DNA from: Paraburkholderia sp. IMGN_8
Lineage (GTDB): Bacteria > Pseudomonadota > Gammaproteobacteria > Burkholderiales > Burkholderiaceae
Length of the DNA: 64,000 nt
NCBI RefSeq assembly: GCF_038050405.1
Contig: NZ_CP150900.1
Location: 3,286,001 to 3,350,000 of the forward strand
Direction: 5' to 3'
This document shows positions 35,168 to 46,852 of the stretch, piece by piece. Made by a program: the position numbers and the translations under genes. Under the pieces are notes generated by a model. The model was not told the origin of the DNA. It was given only the letters and a program-made list of their open reading frames with translations, and ran no database searches. Position 1 is the first letter of the stretch. Each line of letters begins with the position of its first letter.

Positions 35168-38108
35168 GGGTAGGCTTGGAGAGCGGGTGGTGGGGTGAAT
35201 TGAACTCGAGCGGCGCCGCGGCAGCCCGCTCCCGTTGCAGCGGCGTTTCCGCTGCCGGAGCGTTCGGCTCGCCTGGCGCAGACGCGCCGCCCGCCGCCGC
35301 CGATGCCGATGCCGAATCAGCGGCCGACGCGTCGATATCCTCGTCTTCCAGCGAGTCAGGCGCAGCGGGCGGCGTTTCCACCGGCAGCGTGAACCAGAAG
35401 CGCGCGCCTTCGACGTGACCGTCCGCCTTCATCCGGTTGAGCGCGCCGATTGTACCGCCGTGCGCATCGACGATCGCGCGGCAGATCGCGAGGCCGAGCC
35501 CGATGCCCGGCTTGGCCGACTCTTTCTCGCCGCGCGTGAATTTCTCGAACACGCGCGCCTCCATGCCGGCGGGCAGACCCGGTCCGGTATCGTCGACGGT
35601 GACGCGCACGAACTGCTTGCCGCCCTCCTCGATCACTTGCGCGCCGATCGTCAAAAGCGTATCCGCTGGCGTGTATTTGGCGGCGTTCTCGAACAGGTTC
35701 GAGAAGAGCCGCTCCATCAGCACGGCATCGAGGTGCAGCAGCGGCAAGTCCGCGGGCAGCTTCACCTGCACCGGATGATTCGCCAGCACGCGCCTGCAGG
35801 CACGCAACGCAGCGCCGACCGTTTCTTCGAGCAGCGTCCATTGCCGGTTCAATTGCAAGCTGCCCGCCTGCAAGCGCGCCATGTCGAGCAGATTCGTGAC
35901 GATGCCGGTCATGCGCAGCGCCTCCTCATGGATCGCTTCCACCAGATCGTCACCGGGTTGCGCGCCGGAGTGAGCTTCACGCGACTGCGCGAGCATCGAC
36001 GAAAAGCCGACGATCGTCGTCAACGGTGTGCGCAAGTCGTGCGAGATCGCCGACAGCAGCGAATTGCGCAGGCGCTCCGACTCCATGTTGACCAGCGCGT
36101 CGCGCGCGATTTCGACGTAATGCACGCGCTCCAACGCCAGCGCGATCTGCGCGGCGAACGCATCGAGCATCCGTTGCTGTTCGGGTACGTCGAGTTCGCG
36201 CTCGTCGCGCATCACGACCGCGAGCACGCCGCGCGTGCGCATCGGCGCCTTGAGCGGCAAATAGAGCGCGGCGGCGGCGGGTAGCGTATCGGTGCCATGC
36301 CCAGCCGGTTTCTGCTGATCGTAGACCCACTGGCCGACGTCGATATCGAGCATCTCGCCGTCGAGCGTAATCGCCGCGTCGGGGTCTTCGATCTTCTGCT
36401 TCACCTGATCGACGCTGTCCGGCAACAGGATCGCGACTCGTGCGCCGAACACCTCGCTGACGTGCCGGCTGCCGATGCCGACGATCTGTTCGGTCGCGAG
36501 CGCCGCAGCCAGTTCGCGCGCCATCGCGTACATCGCGCCGGTGCGTTGTTCGCGGCGCCGCGCGACGCTCGCCTCGCGACGCAAGCTCGAGGTCAGATGG
36601 CTGATGACGAGCGAGGTCAACAACATGCCGAAGAAGGTCAACAGATACTGCGTGTCGGACACCGACAGCGACATGCGCGGCGGCACGAAGAAGAAATCGA
36701 ATGCGGCGACGCTCAGGAACGACAGCACGACACCCGGTCCGCGGCCCAGTTTCACGGCCGTGAAGATCACGCCGAGCAGATACAGCATGACGAGGTTCGT
36801 CAGATCGATATGATCGATCAGCTGGCTTGACAGCAGCGTGATACCCGCGCAAATCGCCAACGCAAAGCTGTAGGCGCGCGGCGGCGAGCGGCGCTCGCGC
36901 GCCGCGCTCAATGCCTCGCGCCACGCGTTCGCGGTAGTGTTCAGCAACGTGCGATGCTCGCCACCATCGCGCTCCGACGACGCGCGGATCAACGTGAGAT
37001 CGAGGTCGCCCGCGCGCTCGGCGATGCACTCGCCAAGCGGGCGGTGCAGCCAGCGCATCGCGCCCGTGCGCGACGATGCACCCGCGACCAGCTTCGACAC
37101 GTTGCGCGCCTGCGCATAGCCGATCAAGGCAGCGACCGCATCGGTGCCGGCAAGCGTCGCCGTTTCCGCGCCGAGTTCGGCGGCGAGCTTCAACGCGTTC
37201 AGCGTGCGTTCGCGACGCGCGTCGGGCAAACGCTGCAGCGCGGGCGTTTCGACATACACAGCGATCCAGTCGGCTCTCAAGCTTGCAGCGAGACGCGCCG
37301 CGGCCCGCACCAGCGTCGGCGCTTCCGGGCCGGGACCGACACACACCAGCAAGCGTTCACGCGCCTGCCAGATCCGCTGGATCGACCGGTCCGCGCGATA
37401 CTCACGCATCTGCGCGTCGACGCGATCTGCGGTACGGCGCAATGCGAGTTCACGCAGCGCAATCAGATTGCCCTTGCGAAAGAAGTTACGCACCGCGCGC
37501 TCGGCCTGCTGCGGCAAATACACCTTGCCGTCGCGCATCCGGTCGAGCAGTTCCTCGGCGGGCAGGTCGACCAGCGTCACTTCGTCGGCGCGATCGAACA
37601 CGCGGTCCGGCACCGTCTCCCAGACGCGAATGCCGGTGATCTGCCCGACCACGTCGTTCAGGCTTTCGAGGTGCTGGACGTTGACCGTCGTGTAGACGTC
37701 GATGCCCGCGTCGAGCAGCTCGTAGACGTCCTGCCAGCGCTTCAGATGCCGTGCGCCCTGCACGTTCGAATGCGCGAGTTCGTCGACCAGAATCAGTTGC
37801 GGCTTGCGGGCGAGCGCGGCGTCGAGATCGAACTCGCCGAGCTTGCGGCCACGATACTCGATTTGCATGAGCGGCAGCACGTCGAGGCCGTCGAGCAGCA
37901 CGGCGGTTTCCTCGCGGCCATGCGTCTCCGCAATGCCGACGACCACGTCCGCGCCCTCATCGAGACGGCGCCGCGCGGCCTGCAACATCGCATAGGTCTT
38001 GCCGACCCCGGCCGACGCACCGAAAAAAATCTTCAGCTTGCCCCGCTGACGTTTCTCTTCGTCGCGTTGCAGTTTGTCGAGCAATTCGTCAGGATCGGGG
38101 CGGTTCAT
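35160..38108 (-). CDS. kdpD: osmosensitive K+ channel histidine kinase KdpD
   Basis: This 982-residue sensor kinase has an N-terminal KdpD domain with Walker A GASAGVGKT (residues 30-38). A Usp-like domain follows (about 250-370), then four membrane helices (about 400-500), a GAF-like segment, HisKA with His690 (ISHDLRTPL) and an HATPase_c domain. The C-terminal roughly 50 residues are a low-complexity Ala/Ser/Pro tail. ATG 38108 (MNRPDPDELLDKL) is preferred over the TTG six bases upstream. It lies downstream of kdpC in the kdpFABCDE order. Confidence 0.97.
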   Translation of the reverse strand: MNRPDPDELLDKLQRDEEKRQRGKLKIFFGASAGVGKTYAMLQAARRRLDEGADVVVGIAETHGREETAVLLDGLDVLPLMQIEYRGRKLGEFDLDAALARKPQLILVDELAHSNVQGARHLKRWQDVYELLDAGIDVYTTVNVQHLESLNDVVGQITGIRVWETVPDRVFDRADEVTLVDLPAEELLDRMRDGKVYLPQQAERAVRNFFRKGNLIALRELALRRTADRVDAQMREYRADRSIQRIWQARERLLVCVGPGPEAPTLVRAAARLAASLRADWIAVYVETPALQRLPDARRERTLNALKLAAELGAETATLAGTDAVAALIGYAQARNVSKLVAGASSRTGAMRWLHRPLGECIAERAGDLDLTLIRASSERDGGEHRTLLNTTANAWREALSAARERRSPPRAYSFALAICAGITLLSSQLIDHIDLTNLVMLYLLGVIFTAVKLGRGPGVVLSFLSVAAFDFFFVPPRMSLSVSDTQYLLTFFGMLLTSLVISHLTSSLRREASVARRREQRTGAMYAMARELAAALATEQIVGIGSRHVSEVFGARVAILLPDSVDQVKQKIEDPDAAITLDGEMLDIDVGQWVYDQQKPAGHGTDTLPAAAALYLPLKAPMRTRGVLAVVMRDERELDVPEQQRMLDAFAAQIALALERVHYVEIARDALVNMESERLRNSLLSAISHDLRTPLTTIVGFSSMLAQSREAHSGAQPGDDLVEAIHEEALRMTGIVTNLLDMARLQAGSLQLNRQWTLLEETVGAALRACRRVLANHPVQVKLPADLPLLHLDAVLMERLFSNLFENAAKYTPADTLLTIGAQVIEEGGKQFVRVTVDDTGPGLPAGMEARVFEKFTRGEKESAKPGIGLGLAICRAIVDAHGGTIGALNRMKADGHVEGARFWFTLPVETPPAAPDSLEDEDIDASAADSASASAAAGGASAPGEPNAPAAETPLQRERAAAAPLEFNSPHHPLSKPTHE

Positions 38109-38225
38109 GCTCAATGGTTTTCATAGTAAGGCGAGCGCTGGTGCGTACATGGTGGCACGGTAGCGGCCGGGCCGCAAATGGCAAAGGCGGCGTCACGCGG
38201 ACGCCGCCTTTGCGAACAACAGCGT

Positions 38226-38813
38226 TTAACCTTGTTTCATCTGATCCAGCGCCAGGTTCAGTTGCAGCACATTCACGCGCGCCTCGCCCAGAACGCCGAA
38301 CTGGCGGCCGCTCGTATAACGCTCGACCAGTGCCTGCACGTCGTTCGGCGCAAGCTTACGCGCTTTCGCCACGCGCTCGATCTGATACGCAGCGGCCGCC
38401 GGGCTGATCTCCGGATCGAGACCGCTGCCTGAGGACGTCACCAGATCGACCGGCACCGGCTTCGACATATCCGTGCCGGCGGCCTTCAGCGCGTCGATGC
38501 GGCCTTTGATTTCATCGGTCAGCGCCGGGTTGGTCGGCCCAAGGTTCGAGCCGCCCGAATTCTGCGGGTTATACGGCATCGGGCTGGTCGCCGACAAACG
38601 TCCCCAGAAGTACTGCGGCGCGTCGAACTGCTGGCCGATCAGCTTCGAGCCGACCACTTTGCCGTCCTGCTCGAGCATGCTGCCGTTGGCCTGATCGTGG
38701 AAGGCCGCCTGACCGACAACGGTCATCACGGCGGGGTAGGCAAGTCCGGTAACGGCGGTCAGCACCGCAAAGATCACGATCAACGGACGGAACAGATTTT
38801 TCATGATTGGCAA
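38226..38813 (-). CDS. kdpC: K+-transporting ATPase subunit KdpC
   Basis: This 195-residue protein has one N-terminal membrane helix ([21 protein letters not shown]) and the periplasmic KdpC domain with [36 protein letters not shown] and [14 protein letters not shown]. It stabilises the KdpFABC complex and contacts the KdpA/KdpB interface. It lies 31 bases after kdpB. Confidence 0.97.
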   Translation of the reverse strand: MPIMKNLFRPLIVIFAVLTAVTGLAYPAVMTVVGQAAFHDQANGSMLEQDGKVVGSKLIGQQFDAPQYFWGRLSATSPMPYNPQNSGGSNLGPTNPALTDEIKGRIDALKAAGTDMSKPVPVDLVTSSGSGLDPEISPAAAAYQIERVAKARKLAPNDVQALVERYTSGRQFGVLGEARVNVLQLNLALDQMKQG

Positions 38814-38844
38814 TTCCTTTTAATGGCTTTCCGACTCGCGGTTC

Positions 38845-40929
<2,085 letters not shown>

Positions 40930-40996
40930 TGAATCCTCGAATTTCCCGTTATCGCGTGACTTAAGCCTGTTCGCTCGCTGGTTCGTGAGGGCCGCC

Positions 40997-42802
40997 TCAA
41001 TGGGCGCCCATCATCATCAGATGTTCGACACCAGGACCGAGCGCGAGCGCGGGCACATAAGTCAGCGCACCGACCAGCAGCACCGTGCCGAGCAACAGCA
41101 CGACGAACAGCGGGCCATGAGTCGGCAGCGTGCCGCCGGTCACGCCGATGCGTTTCTTCGCGGCGAGGGAACCGGCGATCGCCAGCACCGGGATGATCGT
41201 GCCGAAGCGGCCGAACCACATCGCGATGGCCGTGAGCCAGTTGTAGAACGGCGTGCTCACAGTCAGGCCGGCAAACGCGCTGCCGTTGTTGTTGGCGGCC
41301 GAACTAAACGCGTAGAGTATTTCGGAGAAGCCGTGCGCGCCAGGGTTGGCAATACCCGCCTTGCCCGCCTCGGTCAGCACCGCGATCGAGGTACCGACCA
41401 GCACCAGCAGCGGCGTGAGCAGCACGACGATCGACACCATCTTCATCTCGTACGCTTCGATCTTCTTGCCGACGTATTCAGGTGTGCGGCCGATCATCAG
41501 GCCCGCCACGAACACTGCCAGCAGCGCGAACACGAGCATCCCGTACATACCGGAACCCACGCCGCCGAAGATCACTTCGCCGAGTTGCATCAGCAGCATC
41601 GGATAGAGGCCGCCGATCGGCGTCAGCGAGTCGTGCGTGTTGGCCACCGCGCCGCACGAAGCCGCCGTGGTCGCCACGGTGAAGATGCCCGACTGCGCGA
41701 TACCGAAGCGCGTTTCCTTGCCTTCCGCATTACCGCCCGACTGCAACGCGTTCGCCGATTGATCGACATGCAACGCGGTGAACGCCGGGTTACCCGCCTG
41801 CTCCGCGCCGATCTCGCCAAACACGCACACGCCGAACGCGATCGTCATCGCCGCGAGCACGGCCACGCCCTGCTTGCGGTCCGCGATCATCCGGCCGAAC
41901 ACGAGGGCCAATGACGCGGGGATGATCAGCATCGAGAAGATCTGCAGGAAGTTCGAGAACGGCGTCGGGTTTTCGTACGGATGCGCCGAGTTGCCGTTAA
42001 AGAAACCGCCGCCGTTGGTGCCGAGCATCTTGATCGCTTCCTGCGAAGCAACCGGGCCCATCGCGATGGTCTGCGTCTTCACCGGCGTATCGACCGTCAC
42101 CGGATTGCCCTTGGCATCCTTCACCGGATTGCCTTGCGCATCGAGCTTCGGTGCGGCGTACGTCGTGGTTTGCAGCGTCGGTACGTCCTCATACGACTTG
42201 AAGTTCTGGATCACACCCTGGCTCATCAACAACGCAGCGATGATCGCCGACATCGGCAGCAACACATAGAGCGTCACACGCGTGAGATCGACCCAGAAAT
42301 TGCCGATGGTTTGCGCGGTGTGACGCGCGAAGCCGCGAATCAGCGCGATCACCACCACGATGCCGGTGGCTGCGGAGAAGAAGTTCTGGACGGTGAAGCC
42401 GAGCATCTGCGTCAGATAGCCGACGGTCTGTTCAGGCGTGTAATCCTGCCAGTTCGTATTGGTCACGAAACTGACCGCCGTATTGAACGCACCGTCGACC
42501 GTCATCGGGCCGAACTGCTGCGGATTGCCCGGCAGCCAGCCTTGCACGCGCAACAGCACGTAAAGGAACAGCGCGCCGAGCGCGTTGAACGCGATCGTGG
42601 CGATGGCGTAGTGCTTCCAGCCCATTTCCGTCGACGGATCGACGCCCGCGATGCGATATAGCAGCCGCTCGATTGGACCGCCGAAACGGACCACGCGCGA
42701 GCTGCCGTCCATCACACCGCTCAGGTAGCGGGACATCGGCACTGCGGCAGCCAGCAGCACGACGATGAAAAGCCCCGCTTGCAGGACATTGTTCGAGTTC
42801 AT
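40997..42802 (-). CDS. kdpA: K+-transporting ATPase subunit KdpA
   Basis: This 601-residue channel-like subunit belongs to the superfamily of K+ transporters and has about ten membrane helices. Selectivity-filter-type loops ([47 protein letters not shown], NNNGSAFAG) are present. The start overlaps the kdpF stop (ATGA). It forms the high-affinity K+ site of the complex. Confidence 0.98.
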   Translation of the reverse strand: MNSNNVLQAGLFIVVLLAAAVPMSRYLSGVMDGSSRVVRFGGPIERLLYRIAGVDPSTEMGWKHYAIATIAFNALGALFLYVLLRVQGWLPGNPQQFGPMTVDGAFNTAVSFVTNTNWQDYTPEQTVGYLTQMLGFTVQNFFSAATGIVVVIALIRGFARHTAQTIGNFWVDLTRVTLYVLLPMSAIIAALLMSQGVIQNFKSYEDVPTLQTTTYAAPKLDAQGNPVKDAKGNPVTVDTPVKTQTIAMGPVASQEAIKMLGTNGGGFFNGNSAHPYENPTPFSNFLQIFSMLIIPASLALVFGRMIADRKQGVAVLAAMTIAFGVCVFGEIGAEQAGNPAFTALHVDQSANALQSGGNAEGKETRFGIAQSGIFTVATTAASCGAVANTHDSLTPIGGLYPMLLMQLGEVIFGGVGSGMYGMLVFALLAVFVAGLMIGRTPEYVGKKIEAYEMKMVSIVVLLTPLLVLVGTSIAVLTEAGKAGIANPGAHGFSEILYAFSSAANNNGSAFAGLTVSTPFYNWLTAIAMWFGRFGTIIPVLAIAGSLAAKKRIGVTGGTLPTHGPLFVVLLLGTVLLVGALTYVPALALGPGVEHLMMMGAH

Positions 42803-42891
42803 TCAATGTCCTCCGCGCGCAGCAGCGCATAAACGAGGTAAGCGAACAGCAGCGCGGTGGCCGCGCCTGATAACCAGAGGATCCAGTTCAT
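42799..42891 (-). CDS. kdpF: K+-transporting ATPase subunit KdpF
   Basis: This 30-residue single-helix peptide (MNWILWLSGAATALLFAYLV...) is typical of KdpF, which stabilises the Kdp complex. Its ATG overlaps the stop of a small upstream ORF and its stop overlaps the kdpA ATG, so the three are coupled. Confidence 0.93.
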   Translation of the reverse strand: MNWILWLSGAATALLFAYLVYALLRAEDIE

Positions 42892-43001
42892 GAGCGCGCT
42901 CCCTGGCCACGGCGGAACTGCATCAACTTCTCGCAGCCGGCGATCAATGCAAAGGTCAGCGCGAAAAACAGCACCAGCCCCCCGACATACAGCACATCCA
43001 T
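42888..43001 (-). CDS. 37-residue membrane peptide at the head of the kdp operon
   Basis: An ATG at 43001, preceded by GGAG and six adenines, opens a 37-codon frame beginning MDVLYVGGLVLFFALTFALIA, followed by GCEKLMQF. It has one hydrophobic helix and a basic C-terminus. The stop overlaps the kdpF ATG (ATGA). Similar short ORFs with an L/G-C-E/D-K/R-L motif are found before kdpF in several proteobacteria. It is usually missed by gene callers because of size. It may be an additional accessory subunit; the function is unknown. Confidence 0.7.
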   Translation of the reverse strand: MDVLYVGGLVLFFALTFALIAGCEKLMQFRRGQGARS

Positions 43002-43037
43002 TTTTTTCTCCATACACGGACTTTGGATAGATCGAAC

Positions 43038-43100
43038 GTTATGCCGAACCGCGTAAAGGCCTGGTCAAAGATGTCGGAGCGCGTGTAAAAATCGCGTAAA
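43038..43100 (-). promoter_or_regulatory. kdp promoter with candidate KdpE repeats
   Basis: TTGACC (43063-43068) and GCATAA/CATAAC (43038-43044) at 18-19 bases form a likely promoter. Upstream, TTTAC is repeated with exact 11-base spacing (43085-43089 and 43096-43100) within ATTTTTACACGCGC. This resembles the T-rich/ACACSCGC-type KdpE site of E. coli and the tandem sites used by OmpR-family regulators. Confidence 0.5.
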
Positions 43101-43137
43101 CGGAAAAGGCCGCTCCACCGTGAAGTGGAACGGCCTT
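43101..43137 (-). terminator. intrinsic terminator after the quinone reductase gene
   Basis: AAGGCCG and CGGCCTT (43106-43137), with an inner TCCAC/GTGGA stem, form a long hairpin followed on the minus strand by TTTTCCG. It insulates the kdp promoter from the upstream gene. Confidence 0.7.
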
Positions 43138-43242
43138 ATGCCGGTGCGCCTTGGGATAGCGGGTTTTGACGCGAGTCTCGCCGCCCGTTGCCGCACGAGT
43201 AAAAGCAGCGTGGTTTTTTATATCGGCAGCGCTACAGCGCGC

Positions 43243-43276
43243 TTAGGGTCTGTTCACATGTGAACAGACCCTAAGT
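43243..43276. repeat. 34-bp perfect palindrome
   Basis: CTTAGGGTCTGTTCACA is followed immediately by its exact reverse complement with no loop. It starts 8 bases after the quinone reductase stop codon on the minus strand. No T-tract follows. It may be a fused pair of IS ends or a protein-binding site. Confidence 0.9.
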
Positions 43277-43284
43277 CATGACGC

Positions 43285-44259
43285 TCACGGCAGCAGAATC
43301 GTCGACCCTGTCGTGCGGCGGCCTTCGAGATCGGCGTGCGCCTGGCCGACATCCGCAAGCGCATAGCGCTGGTTGATACTCGTTTTCACCTTGCCCGACA
43401 CCAATACGTCGAACAGCTCGGCGGCCATCGCCTCGTAATCGTGGCGCTTGCCGATATAGGTGAAGAGCGTCGGGCGCGTGAAGAACAGCGAACCACGCCC
43501 GGCGAATTCCGAAGAATCGATCGGCGGCAACGGCCCCGACGCATTGCCGAAGCTCACGAACATGCCAAGCGGCGCAAGGCAATCGAGCGATGCCGTAAAC
43601 GTGTCTTTACCGATCGAGTCGTACACCACCGGCACGCCCGCGCCGTTGGTGATCTCGCGCACGCGCCTGGTGAAGTTCTCACGCGTGTAGACGATCGCGT
43701 GGTCGCAGCCGTGCGCCTTGGCGACCTCGGCCTTTTCATCGGAACCGACCGTGCCGATCACCGTTGCGCCGAGCGCCTTCGCCCACTGGCAAACCAGCAA
43801 GCCGACGCCGCCCGCCGCGGCCTGGATCAGGATCGTGTCGCCGGCCTTCACCGGATACGTGCGGCGCAGCAGGTATTGCGCGGTCAGCCCTTGCAGCATG
43901 ACGGACGCCGCCTGCTCGTCGCTCAACGCGTCCGGCACCTTGACGACTTGCGCCGCCGGCAGGACGCGCTCCTGCGTATACGCGCCGGGCGGACGCGCGA
44001 CGTACGCAACACGATCGCCTGCTTTAAGACTGGTCACGCCCGAGCCGACCGCCGTCACCACACCGGCCGCTTCCATGCCGAGGCCTCCCGGCAAAGGCAG
44101 CGGATACAAGCCCGTGCGGAAATATACGTCGATGTAGTTCAGGCCGACCGCATTCTGCTTGATGCGGATCTCGCCCGCACCCGGCTCCCCCACTTCGACG
44201 TCGACCCATTTCATCACTTCCGGGCCGCCGGTTTTATCGAATCGAATCGCTTTGACCAT
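43285..44259 (-). CDS. qor: quinone oxidoreductase, zeta-crystallin/QorA type
   Basis: This 324-residue NADPH:quinone reductase starts at 44259 (MVKAIRFDKTGGPEVMKW) behind GGGAGACGTG. It has the Qor signature NAVGLNYIDVYFRTGLYP, the nucleotide loop AAAGGVGLLVCQWAKALGATVIGTVGSDEK and the VYDSIGKDTF segment. Zinc ligands are absent. It reduces quinones by one electron in the cytoplasm. Upstream codons giving a longer start are unlikely. Confidence 0.93.
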   Translation of the reverse strand: MVKAIRFDKTGGPEVMKWVDVEVGEPGAGEIRIKQNAVGLNYIDVYFRTGLYPLPLPGGLGMEAAGVVTAVGSGVTSLKAGDRVAYVARPPGAYTQERVLPAAQVVKVPDALSDEQAASVMLQGLTAQYLLRRTYPVKAGDTILIQAAAGGVGLLVCQWAKALGATVIGTVGSDEKAEVAKAHGCDHAIVYTRENFTRRVREITNGAGVPVVYDSIGKDTFTASLDCLAPLGMFVSFGNASGPLPPIDSSEFAGRGSLFFTRPTLFTYIGKRHDYEAMAAELFDVLVSGKVKTSINQRYALADVGQAHADLEGRRTTGSTILLP

Positions 44260-44314
44260 CACGTCTCCCTGGCTCATGGTTGAGTTTGATCCTGATCGTG
44301 AAGCAACCGCGCGT

Positions 44315-44704
44315 TCAGACCTGCTGCGTGAGACGCAAGGTCAGCACGTCGAGAATCATCCGCGCGGTCGAAATATTGGTGGCGCAGGGAATGTTGTGCA
44401 CGTCGCACGCACGAACGAGCGCGTTGATGTCCGGTTCGTGCGGTTGCGGCGTCATCGGGTCGCGCAGAAAAATCACCATGTCCACGCGTCCTTCGGCGAG
44501 TTGCGCGCCGATCTGCAAGTCGCCGCCATGCGGGCCGGACAACATGCGCTCGACCGTCAAGCCGTGCGCGTCGCCGATGCGCGTGCCGGTCGTGCCGGTG
44601 GCGATGATGTCGCAGCGCCTGAGCGTATCGACGTATTCGCCGGCCAGTTTGACGATGTCGTCCTTCTTGTGATCGTGCGCGATCAGCGCAATGCGGGTGG
44701 TCAT
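44315..44704 (-). CDS. mgsA: methylglyoxal synthase
   Basis: This 129-residue enzyme converts dihydroxyacetone phosphate to methylglyoxal and phosphate, a bypass that relieves sugar-phosphate stress. The phosphate-binding loop ATGTTGTRI and the catalytic region [12 protein letters not shown] with Asp62 are intact, and [18 protein letters not shown] is typical. Start 44704 is preceded by CAGGAG; the upstream in-frame extension has no support. It lies 58 bases after the SDR gene and upstream of qor. Both genes deal with reactive carbonyl or quinone compounds. Confidence 0.95.
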   Translation of the reverse strand: MTTRIALIAHDHKKDDIVKLAGEYVDTLRRCDIIATGTTGTRIGDAHGLTVERMLSGPHGGDLQIGAQLAEGRVDMVIFLRDPMTPQPHEPDINALVRACDVHNIPCATNISTARMILDVLTLRLTQQV

Positions 44705-44762
44705 GACGTAAGACTCCTGAACCGTTGTGATTGTCGTTGTTGTGATGATGAAAGCAGGCCGG

Positions 44763-45542
44763 TCAGAACGTGCCCGGATAAGCGCCGCCATCGATCAGCC
44801 AGTTCTGGCCGGTGATGTAGCCGGCATGCACGCTGCACAGGAACGCGCAGGCGCGGCCGAATTCGTCGCGATTGCCGAAACGGCCGGCGGGAATCGACTT
44901 CATGCGCTGCTTGCGCGCTTCGTCGACGGAGATGTTTTGCGCCTCGGCCTGCGCCGCGACAGTGGTCGCGATGCGGTCGGTATCGAACAGGCCCGGCAGC
45001 AGGTTGTTGATCGTCACACCCGTCGGCGCAACCTTGCGCGCGAGTCCCGCGACGAAGCCGGTCAGCCCCGAGCGCGCGCCGTTCGACAAACCCAGCACGT
45101 CGATCGGCGCCTTTACCGCCGAACTCGTAATGTTGACGATGCGCCCATAGCCGCGCGCGCTCATCCCGTCGATGGTCGCGCGGATCAGTTCGATCGGCGT
45201 CAGCATGTTGCTCTCGAGCGCGCGGATCCAGTCTTCGTGCGTGAAGTTGCGGAAGTCGCCCGGCGGCGGACCGCCTGCGTTGTTGACCAGAATGTCCGGT
45301 TGCGGACAGGCGGCGAGCGCCGCCGCCCGGCCCTCGGGCGTGGTGATGTCGCACGCCACGGCCTTGACCTCGACGCCGCTTAGCTTGCGGATCTCGGCAG
45401 CGGTCGCCTCGAGCGTCTCGGCGGTGCGCGCGACGATCGTCAGGTTGACGCCTTCGGCGGCGAGCGCTTCCGCACAGCCGCGCCCCAATCCCTTGCTGGC
45501 CGCGCAAACCAGCGCGGTGCGTCCTGCGATTCCCATGTCCAT
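44763..45542 (-). CDS. atypical SDR family protein lacking the Tyr-Lys catalytic pair
   Basis: This 259-residue protein has the SDR fold with a variant cofactor loop (CAASKGLG), NNAG, and the C-terminal [13 protein letters not shown]. The active-site stretch reads [23 protein letters not shown]. Aligned on the following GLTGF, the usual Tyr is Ser and the Lys is Arg, so the standard catalytic pair is missing. A subgroup of FabG-like SDRs with imperfect motifs is known. It may bind NAD(P) without classical reductase activity. Start 45542. Confidence 0.85.
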   Translation of the reverse strand: MDMGIAGRTALVCAASKGLGRGCAEALAAEGVNLTIVARTAETLEATAAEIRKLSGVEVKAVACDITTPEGRAAALAACPQPDILVNNAGGPPPGDFRNFTHEDWIRALESNMLTPIELIRATIDGMSARGYGRIVNITSSAVKAPIDVLGLSNGARSGLTGFVAGLARKVAPTGVTINNLLPGLFDTDRIATTVAAQAEAQNISVDEARKQRMKSIPAGRFGNRDEFGRACAFLCSVHAGYITGQNWLIDGGAYPGTF

Positions 45543-45767
45543 GTGCGTCTCCTTGTGGCGAAGTCTTAGCCGCTGGTTGCAAAGTTTCCCCCGATTCTAG
45601 AAGAATCGGTGCCGGACTGCGCCAGGTGGCCGCAATCTCCGGTATCTTCCGGCGGCACTCTTTCGGTAAACTTGCAGCCGTAGCGTGCCCACCGGCCGGA
45701 TTTCCGGCCGGCGAGAGCCGCCAACCCGATCTCCGATCCCTCTTGCCGCCGCTTGCGCGCCCTCGCC

Positions 45768-46418
45768 ATGACCCAGGACAGCCGTTTTCCCAATCTCTTC
45801 ATCCTCGATCACCCGCTGATCCAGCATAAGCTGTCGCACATGCGCGACCGGGACACCTCCACCCGCACGTTCCGCGAACTGCTGCGCGAAATCACGCTGC
45901 TGATGGGCTACGAAATCACCCGCAACCTGCCGATGACCACGCGCCGCATCACCACGCCGCTGGTCGAGATCGACGCGCCGGTGATCGCCGGCAAGAAACT
46001 GGCGATCGTGCCGGTGCTGCGCGCCGGTATCGGCATGTCGGATGGGCTGCTGGAACTGGTGCCGTCCGCGCGCGTCGGCCACATCGGCGTGTATCGCGCC
46101 GAAGATCATCGCCCGGTCGAATATCTGGTGCGCTTGCCGGACCTGGAAGACCGCGTGTTCATTCTGTGCGATCCGATGGTCGCAACCGGCTATTCGGCCG
46201 TGCACGCGGTGGACGTGCTCAAGCGCCGCAACGTGGCCGGCGAGAACATTCTCTTCCTCGCGCTGGTAGCCGCGCCAGAAGGCGTGCAGGTGTTCCAGAA
46301 CGCCCACCCGGACGTCAAACTGTACATCGCGTCGCTCGATTCGCATCTGAACGAGCACGCGTACATCGTGCCGGGTCTCGGCGACGCCGGCGACCGCCTG
46401 TTCGGTACAAAAAACTGA
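45768..46418 (+). CDS. upp: uracil phosphoribosyltransferase
   Basis: This 216-residue salvage enzyme makes UMP from uracil and [19 protein letters not shown] and the PRPP loop [12 protein letters not shown] are clear, and the C-terminal uracil-binding [12 protein letters not shown] is intact. ATG 45768 ([12 protein letters not shown]) is favoured over an ATG 15 bases upstream. It is divergent from the SDR gene. Confidence 0.96.
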   Translation: MTQDSRFPNLFILDHPLIQHKLSHMRDRDTSTRTFRELLREITLLMGYEITRNLPMTTRRITTPLVEIDAPVIAGKKLAIVPVLRAGIGMSDGLLELVPSARVGHIGVYRAEDHRPVEYLVRLPDLEDRVFILCDPMVATGYSAVHAVDVLKRRNVAGENILFLALVAAPEGVQVFQNAHPDVKLYIASLDSHLNEHAYIVPGLGDAGDRLFGTKN

Positions 46419-46439
46419 AAGCGGCTTGAAAAGAGCGCA

Positions 46440-46462
46440 GGCGGCGTGCGGAAAACGCCGCC
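46440..46462 (+). terminator. hairpin after upp
   Basis: GGCGGCGT and ACGCCGCC with a 7-base loop, 22 bases after the upp stop; no U-tract follows, so it may be a Rho-assisted or stabilising hairpin. Confidence 0.4.
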
Positions 46463-46671
46463 ACCGCGCACTTTCCCGCGCCTCTCCCCCCTGCCGCACC
46501 CCCGCGGCATGATAAAATTCGAATCCGCTCAAAGAGCGACTCAGGCTCAACTTGCACAACTGCCTGGCGCATCGCGCCTTTACGCGGGGCTTGCCGGGAC
46601 CGGCGCGGTGTTTTCAGCCCGCTGGCCGCACCGCCCCGTCCCAACCGTGCTGCAACTTCGGTCTCGCTAGC

Positions 46672-46740
46672 CGGGCGTAATGGACATAACCAGGACATAA
46701 CCGGGCGGCAGTAGCGGGCATAACCGGGTATCACCGGGCG
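46672..46740 (+). repeat. short imperfect repeats in the upp-yebC gap
   Basis: Units of the type RACATAACCGGG / GCATAACCGGG / TATCACCGGGCG recur four times upstream of yebC. The rest of this 434-base gap holds the upp hairpin and an AT-rich TGATAAAAT (near 46508) that could be a -10 element. No ORF is supported. Confidence 0.5.
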
Positions 46741-46852
46741 TTTTAGCAAGCTGAAACCGTCTGACATCGAGGCGCGCGTTCGCAAGCGCCCGACATCGCA
46801 ACGACAATTGCACTATGCGTGCGCCCCGCTGGCGCGCGCGATGGAGAAAGGT

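Noticed and set aside
43243..43276. Intrinsic terminator for the quinone reductase gene
   Set aside because: No U-tract on either side; a better terminator lies at 43101-43137.
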